From the NCBI GenBank assembly GCA_036521875.1, contig DATDGX010000147.1, forward strand, positions 1 through 64,000: a stretch of 64,000 nucleotides of DNA. The letters run 5' to 3'. The translations under genes and the position numbers were made by a program. Shown here one piece after another: positions 60,221-64,000 of this stretch. This DNA is from DATDGX01 sp036521875. Its GTDB lineage: Bacteria; Desulfobacterota; Binatia; Binatales; Binataceae. Within the stretch, counting starts at the first letter, position 1, and every line of letters starts with the position of its first letter. The notes under the pieces are model-generated. The model had not been told where the DNA came from and searched no databases. It saw only the letters and a list, made by a program, of their open reading frames with translations.

Positions 60221-61393
60221 ATGAGTGAATCCGTCAATCGCTTCGCAGAGTGTATCGAGCGCGCGCGCAAGCTTGGCCCACTAATCGCCGAACACGCGGC
60301 GGAGTCGGAACGCCTTAGCCAACTTTCGACCAAGGTGGTCGACGCGTTTCACGAGGCCGGCCTGTTCCGCGCGCTGTTGCCGGTTCCGATGGCCGGCTTC
60401 AATCTGACCATCGCGCAGCAATGCGAGGTCGCCGAGCAGATCGCGCGCTTCGACGGCGCGACCGGATGGAACTTCGCGATCGGTTCGGGCGGTCCGGTGA
60501 TCGCAAACTTTGTCGCGCGCGAGGCGTTCGAAAATATCTTTGCCGATCCGCGCGCGCTCGTCGCCGGTTCATTCAGTCCGATGGGAAACAGCGCCGTCGC
60601 CTGCGATGGCGGTTTCCGCTTCACGGGCAAAGCGACTTACGCCAGTGGCTCCGCGCAAGCCACCTGGCTGACGGCCAGCGGAGTCGAGATGCACAATGGC
60701 GTGCCCCAGATCGTCGATGGCATTCCAAAGTTCAGGGCAGGAATGTTTCCGATCAGATCCGCAAAGGTTCTGAACACCTGGTCGGTGTCGGGATTGCGCG
60801 GCACCGGCAGCAACGATGTCATGTTTGAAAACGTGTTCGTCCCCGAGAGTTACACGTTCGAATTTCCCAATCCCAGGAGCGCCTGGCAGATCGGGCCGGG
60901 GGCGCGGATTCCGCTGATGGTCCAGCTTGGCGGTACTCTTGCCGCCGTCGCACTCGGCATCGCGCGTCACGCGATCGACGCGCTCAAAGAGCTCGCGGTG
61001 AGCAAGATTCCGCTTGGCACGATGGCGTCGCTGCGCGAACGCCCCGTCGCGCAACTCCAACTGGGCGAGGCGGAAGGAACGCTGCGTGCGGGCCGCTCCT
61101 ACCTGTACGGAAGCATCGCCGAAATCTGGCAAAGAAGCGAAGCGCACGAACCCTTCGATCTCGAAGCGCTAGCCTCGGCGCGGCTGGCGTCGGTGACCAC
61201 CGGCAAGCTGGCGGCGCGCACCGTTGACCTCGTTTACGACGCGGCGGGAATCAGCGCGATGCACACCGCGCTGCCGATCGAGCGATGCTGGCGCGATGTG
61301 CACGCCGTCACGCAGCACGTCACGATGAACACCGCGCGCTACGAAGTGGCGGGCCGTATCCTGTTCGGCCTGCCTCCCGGCCTGTTTGTCTGA
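60221..61393 (+). CDS. flavin-dependent monooxygenase, acyl-CoA dehydrogenase fold (HsaA/HpaH type)
   Basis: A 390-residue oxygenase component of the two-component flavin monooxygenases that share the acyl-CoA dehydrogenase fold: GPLIAEHAAESERLSQLSTK, VAEQIARFDGATGWNFAIGS, GSFSPMGNSAVACDGGFRFT, TWSVSGLRGTGSNDVMFENV and AMHTALPIERCWRDVHAVTQ, which carries the family His/Arg. The enzymes hydroxylate phenols or steroid ring products with FMNH2 from a separate reductase, which is not next to it. Ribosome binding site GAGGA. Confidence 0.9.
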   Translation: MSESVNRFAECIERARKLGPLIAEHAAESERLSQLSTKVVDAFHEAGLFRALLPVPMAGFNLTIAQQCEVAEQIARFDGATGWNFAIGSGGPVIANFVAREAFENIFADPRALVAGSFSPMGNSAVACDGGFRFTGKATYASGSAQATWLTASGVEMHNGVPQIVDGIPKFRAGMFPIRSAKVLNTWSVSGLRGTGSNDVMFENVFVPESYTFEFPNPRSAWQIGPGARIPLMVQLGGTLAAVALGIARHAIDALKELAVSKIPLGTMASLRERPVAQLQLGEAEGTLRAGRSYLYGSIAEIWQRSEAHEPFDLEALASARLASVTTGKLAARTVDLVYDAAGISAMHTALPIERCWRDVHAVTQHVTMNTARYEVAGRILFGLPPGLFV

Positions 61394-61428
61394 GCCAGGC
61401 GCGAGCACCGGACCGGCACACTTGCCGT

Positions 61429-61449
61429 GCGCAATCGTGCGGATTGCGC
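61429..61449. terminator. hairpin between convergent genes
   Basis: GCGCAATC (61429-61436) pairs with GATTGCGC (61442-61449) across a 5-base loop, an 8-bp stem lying between the stops at 61393 and 61455. It could end transcription of both; no T-run. Confidence 0.5.
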
Positions 61450-61454
61450 GGCCC

Positions 61455-62138
61455 TCAGACCGCTTCGCTAAGTTGCTGCTCGCGTAGCCGTCGTTCCCGG
61501 AGCGCGAGCATATATCGCCGCGTCCATGCGATGAGCACGATCATCACGCCGAATGCCATCACCGGTGAGATCGCCACCACCTGCGCCGGCGACAGGACCA
61601 GCGCAAAGCCAACCCTGACCAGCGCTTCGACCAGGTAGGCGATTCCCCACACCGTGGTCACCAGGCGTTGCGCGGCGCGAAAGGCGGGAACCTCCCAAAG
61701 CCCGTTCCACCATGCGAGCCGCACTGGATCCTCGCCGGCGACGAACTGCCGGTTGATGTAAAACATCAGCGGGCGCTCGGCGAACAGCGACCCGAGGCAG
61801 ATCAGGCCGAAGGTCGCGGTCAGAAACGATTCCTTGATCAGCGCGAAGAACACGCTGCCCGAGATCAGCGAGGCCGCCGTTCCAACCGCCAGAAAGGTCA
61901 TCACGATGATTCCCAGCGGCTCGAGCCTACGCGACTTGGCCCACACGCGGAGATTGTTGAGCGCCGGAAAGAGCCCGCCCGCGACCAGCGCCCACAGCGT
62001 CGACACGCCCTCCCTGGTCAGCACGTTGAACGCGACGATTGGCATCGCCACGTCGCAGACGAGGGTGGGAATCATCTGCGTGAAGCTGAAGCCTCCGGCA
62101 GGCTCCGGCCCGGGACTAATTGTCGGCCCATCGGCCAT
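61455..62138 (-). CDS. VC0807-family membrane protein
   Basis: A 227-residue membrane protein with about six hydrophobic segments. Start at 62138 (MADGPTISPGPEPAGG) has GAGGAG eight bases upstream. Conserved-type features include GLFPALNNLRVWAKSRRLEPLG, with the aromatic-basic loop, and LFAERPLMFYINRQFVAGEDP. These fit the VC0807 group of unknown function. C-terminal tail is basic and cytosolic (RRYMLALRERRLREQQ). Isolated. Confidence 0.8.
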   Translation of the reverse strand: MADGPTISPGPEPAGGFSFTQMIPTLVCDVAMPIVAFNVLTREGVSTLWALVAGGLFPALNNLRVWAKSRRLEPLGIIVMTFLAVGTAASLISGSVFFALIKESFLTATFGLICLGSLFAERPLMFYINRQFVAGEDPVRLAWWNGLWEVPAFRAAQRLVTTVWGIAYLVEALVRVGFALVLSPAQVVAISPVMAFGVMIVLIAWTRRYMLALRERRLREQQLSEAV

Positions 62139-62415
62139 TCGTGACTCCTCGCCCACCGGACTCGAGAGTTCGTCTCGCTCTTGTTTGCTGGCTGCGCTTC
62201 CAACGTAGCGGCGGTATGCAGTGAACAAATCCTCGCACACGCCGCGCGTTTGTGAAACCGGCGTCTGTGCACACCTCCAGTGCAAACTCTCACCGAGAGC
62301 GTTCCCCTCGCAAATTTAACGACGGCTAATTCTCCCGGTTACATCGAAGCCCCGCTACCTTGCTATGATGGAAATGCCACTTGCGGCGTCCGCCGCGCTC
62401 AGGAGGAACAATTTA

Positions 62416-63501
62416 ATGAAAGCGACTCAACTGCTGCATGATGCCGGGCAGAGCATCTGGCTGGACAACATAACGCGCGCGCTCCTGACCGGCGGCGGCC
62501 TCAAACGCTACATCGACGAACTCTCCGTCACCGGCCTGACCTCCAATCCGACCATCTTCGACCACGCGATCAAGAACAGCACCGACTACGACGCCGGCAT
62601 TCGGGAAAAGACCGCCGCCGGAAAACAGGGCGAGCCGCTGTTCTTCGATCTCGCGATCGAGGACCTGACCCGCGCCGCCGATCTGTTCCGCCCGATCCAT
62701 GAGCGCACCAACGGCGTCGACGGATGGGTCTCGCTCGAGGTTTCGCCCAAGCTCGCGTATGACACCGCGAGCACCGTCAAAGCGGCGAAAGAATTGTCCG
62801 CGCGCGCGGCGCGTCCCAACCTGTTCATAAAGATTCCCGGCACCCGGGAGGGCATTCCCGCTATCGAAGAGGCGATCTTCGCCGGCGTACCAATCAACGT
62901 GACGCTGCTGTTTTCTCGCGAGCAATATATTGCAGCGGCCGAGGCCTACCTCCGCGGCATCGAACGCCGCGTAAAGGCGGGCCTCAATCCCAAAGTCGGC
63001 TCGGTGGCGTCGTTGTTCATCAGCCGCTGGGACGTGGCGGTCGCGGGCAAGGTGCCGCCCGCGTTGGTAAACCGGCTCGGTATTGCGATCGCGCGCCGCG
63101 CCTACAAGGCCTATCGCGAACTGCTGGCCACCGACCGCTTTCTGCGTCTCCTGAACTTCGGCGCGCGATCGCAGCGGATGCTCTGGGCCAGCACCGGGAC
63201 CAAAGATCCCAAGGCCCCGGACGTCCTCTACGTGAAGTCGTTGGCGGCGCCGCATACGGTTAACACGATGCCGGAAAACACCTTGAAGGGGCTGGCCGAT
63301 CATGGCGAGCTTGGCGCGATGCTGCCGCACGACGGCGGCGACGCGGAGCAGGTGCTCGGCGAGTTCAACAAAGCCGGAGTCGATATCGACGCGCTGGCCG
63401 AACAGCTCCAGCGCGAGGGCGCGGACGCATTCGTCAAGTCGTGGGACGACCTTCTGGCCCAAATCGTCGATAAGAGCGCCGCGCTCAAGAAAGCGAGCTG
63501 A
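62416..63501 (+). CDS. tal: transaldolase
   Basis: A 361-residue transaldolase of the long (type 2, actinobacterial) form. Start 62416 with AGGAGG nine bases upstream. Motifs: LTSNPTIFDHAIKNSTDYD, VSLEVSPKLAYDTAST, the Schiff-base lysine in LFIKIPGTREG (Lys139), and GVPINVTLLFSREQY and VASLFISRWDV. It moves dihydroxyacetone units between sugar phosphates. Twenty-five bases before a class II aldolase gene, hence a sugar phosphate operon, consistent with gnd-zwf elsewhere in the window. Confidence 0.96.
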   Translation: MKATQLLHDAGQSIWLDNITRALLTGGGLKRYIDELSVTGLTSNPTIFDHAIKNSTDYDAGIREKTAAGKQGEPLFFDLAIEDLTRAADLFRPIHERTNGVDGWVSLEVSPKLAYDTASTVKAAKELSARAARPNLFIKIPGTREGIPAIEEAIFAGVPINVTLLFSREQYIAAAEAYLRGIERRVKAGLNPKVGSVASLFISRWDVAVAGKVPPALVNRLGIAIARRAYKAYRELLATDRFLRLLNFGARSQRMLWASTGTKDPKAPDVLYVKSLAAPHTVNTMPENTLKGLADHGELGAMLPHDGGDAEQVLGEFNKAGVDIDALAEQLQREGADAFVKSWDDLLAQIVDKSAALKKAS

Positions 63502-63526
63502 ACGGCGAGCACCCGAACCGCAGCCG

Positions 63527-64000
63527 ATGAAAACCCTGCGAGAAGTTTTGCAGGATGCCGAACTGCGCAAGGTCGCGGTTGGGCATTTCAACTTTTCCGA
63601 TCTCGTCGCCTTCAACGCGATCGTCGCGGCGGCGCGCGAACTGACTCTGCCCGTGATGGTTGGCGTCTCGGAAGGTGAGCGCGAGTTTGTCGGCGTCAGG
63701 CAGGCGGCTGCGTTGGTCAAGGCCGTTCGCGAAGAGTACGGCCATCCGATCTTCCTCAACGCCGACCACACCCACTCGCTGACCAAGGCGGAGCAGGCCG
63801 CCAGAGCCGGCTTCGACGAAATCATTTTCGACGGCTCCGGGCTGAAATTCGAAGACAACATCGCGCAAACCAGGAAGGCCGTCGAGGCGATAAAATCGAT
63901 TGACCCGGCGATCATGGTCGAAGGCGAGATCGGATGGATCGGCGCGTCGTCGGAGATCCTCGACAAGACCCCGGAGGGCGTCGGCGTCCTCAGCACGCCG
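63527..64000 (+). CDS. class II fructose-bisphosphate aldolase (runs off the end)
   Basis: The first 158 codons of a ketose-bisphosphate aldolase class II. It opens MKTLREVLQDAELRKVAVGH and NFSDLVAFNAIVAAARELTL; FLNADHTHSLTKAEQAARAG contains the His of the zinc site, FDEIIFDGSGLKFEDNI the catalytic-Asp region, and VEGEIGWIGASSEI the glycine-rich loop. It should split or make fructose (or tagatose) bisphosphate; the deciding residues lie beyond the window. Follows transaldolase by 25 bases. Confidence 0.92.
   Translation, partial: MKTLREVLQDAELRKVAVGHFNFSDLVAFNAIVAAARELTLPVMVGVSEGEREFVGVRQAAALVKAVREEYGHPIFLNADHTHSLTKAEQAARAGFDEIIFDGSGLKFEDNIAQTRKAVEAIKSIDPAIMVEGEIGWIGASSEILDKTPEGVGVLSTP

Noticed and set aside
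62413..63996. 527-codon minus frame across transaldolase and aldolase
   Set aside because: It is the antisense shadow of two well-supported genes, caused by high third-position G+C.

Overview
The window is GC-rich bacterial chromosome (by eye about 60% G+C), with short intergenic gaps, Shine-Dalgarno sites and several GTG/TTG starts. I see no rRNA, tRNA, CRISPR array, phage module or intact insertion sequence. The gene content points to an uncultured aerobic soil-type bacterium: several acyl-CoA dehydrogenases, luciferase-like monooxygenases, family III CoA-transferases, a P450, TetR regulators, DoxX proteins and a pyruvoyl arginine decarboxylase. Binatota (Desulfobacterota_B) or a similar deep lineage would fit, but that placement is inference from gene content only.

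Region by region. 1-4.8 kb: a polyproline OmpA lipoprotein, then a carbamoyltransferase flanked by two tiny membrane proteins (one a DUF5989-type protein), and an amidase. 4.9-12.7 kb: a secreted DUF4189 protein, a methyltransferase, an acyl-CoA dehydrogenase / phosphotransferase / DUF6285 operon, a dead quinone oxidoreductase fragment, a second OmpA lipoprotein, a luciferase-like monooxygenase and a GFA protein. 12.7-18.4 kb is the decayed part: a frameshifted Rieske oxygenase behind a TetR gene, a 43-bp inverted repeat around a permease gene, a 146-bp dispersed repeat in two copies, a pRiA4b ORF-3-like fragment and little convincing coding sequence. 18.9-25.5 kb: a Gfo/Idh/MocA oxidoreductase with an alpha/beta hydrolase, three membrane/exported proteins of unknown role, and acetate kinase. 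25.6-31.3 kb: gnd and zwf, a secreted MsrA, and an SDR with a sorbosone-type dehydrogenase. 31.5-41.5 kb: a Gly/Met-rich secreted protein, a paired acyl-CoA dehydrogenase set, a cytochrome b / NmrA / molybdopterin oxidoreductase operon, a DUF6799 protein, a Ycf46-like AAA ATPase, an exported YqgE-like protein, and an AraC regulator coupled to a toroid-fold protein. 41.7-46.5 kb: three alpha/beta hydrolases, a glutathione S-transferase and a possible PD-(D/E)XK nuclease. 46.6-53.5 kb: a P450 / double CoA-transferase / KstR-like TetR / SnoaL operon divergent from an enoyl-CoA hydratase, with two KstR-like palindromes in the shared promoter, then an F420-type monooxygenase. 53.6-64 kb: small phosphatase, DoxX proteins, pyruvoyl arginine decarboxylase, PCMT-like methyltransferase, transglutaminase-like protein, ICMT, flavin monooxygenase, and transaldolase with class II aldolase running off the end.

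Working together: zwf, gnd, tal and the aldolase supply the pentose phosphate / triose routes. The acyl-CoA dehydrogenases, crotonase, CoA-transferase, P450 and flavin enzymes form a lipid or terpenoid/steroid-like catabolic set under TetR control. The most interesting signals are the carbamoyltransferase cassette, the KstR-like divergent regulon, the 146-bp repeat and an over-represented 9-mer (ACTGACTAT) concentrated in intergenic or start-codon positions.
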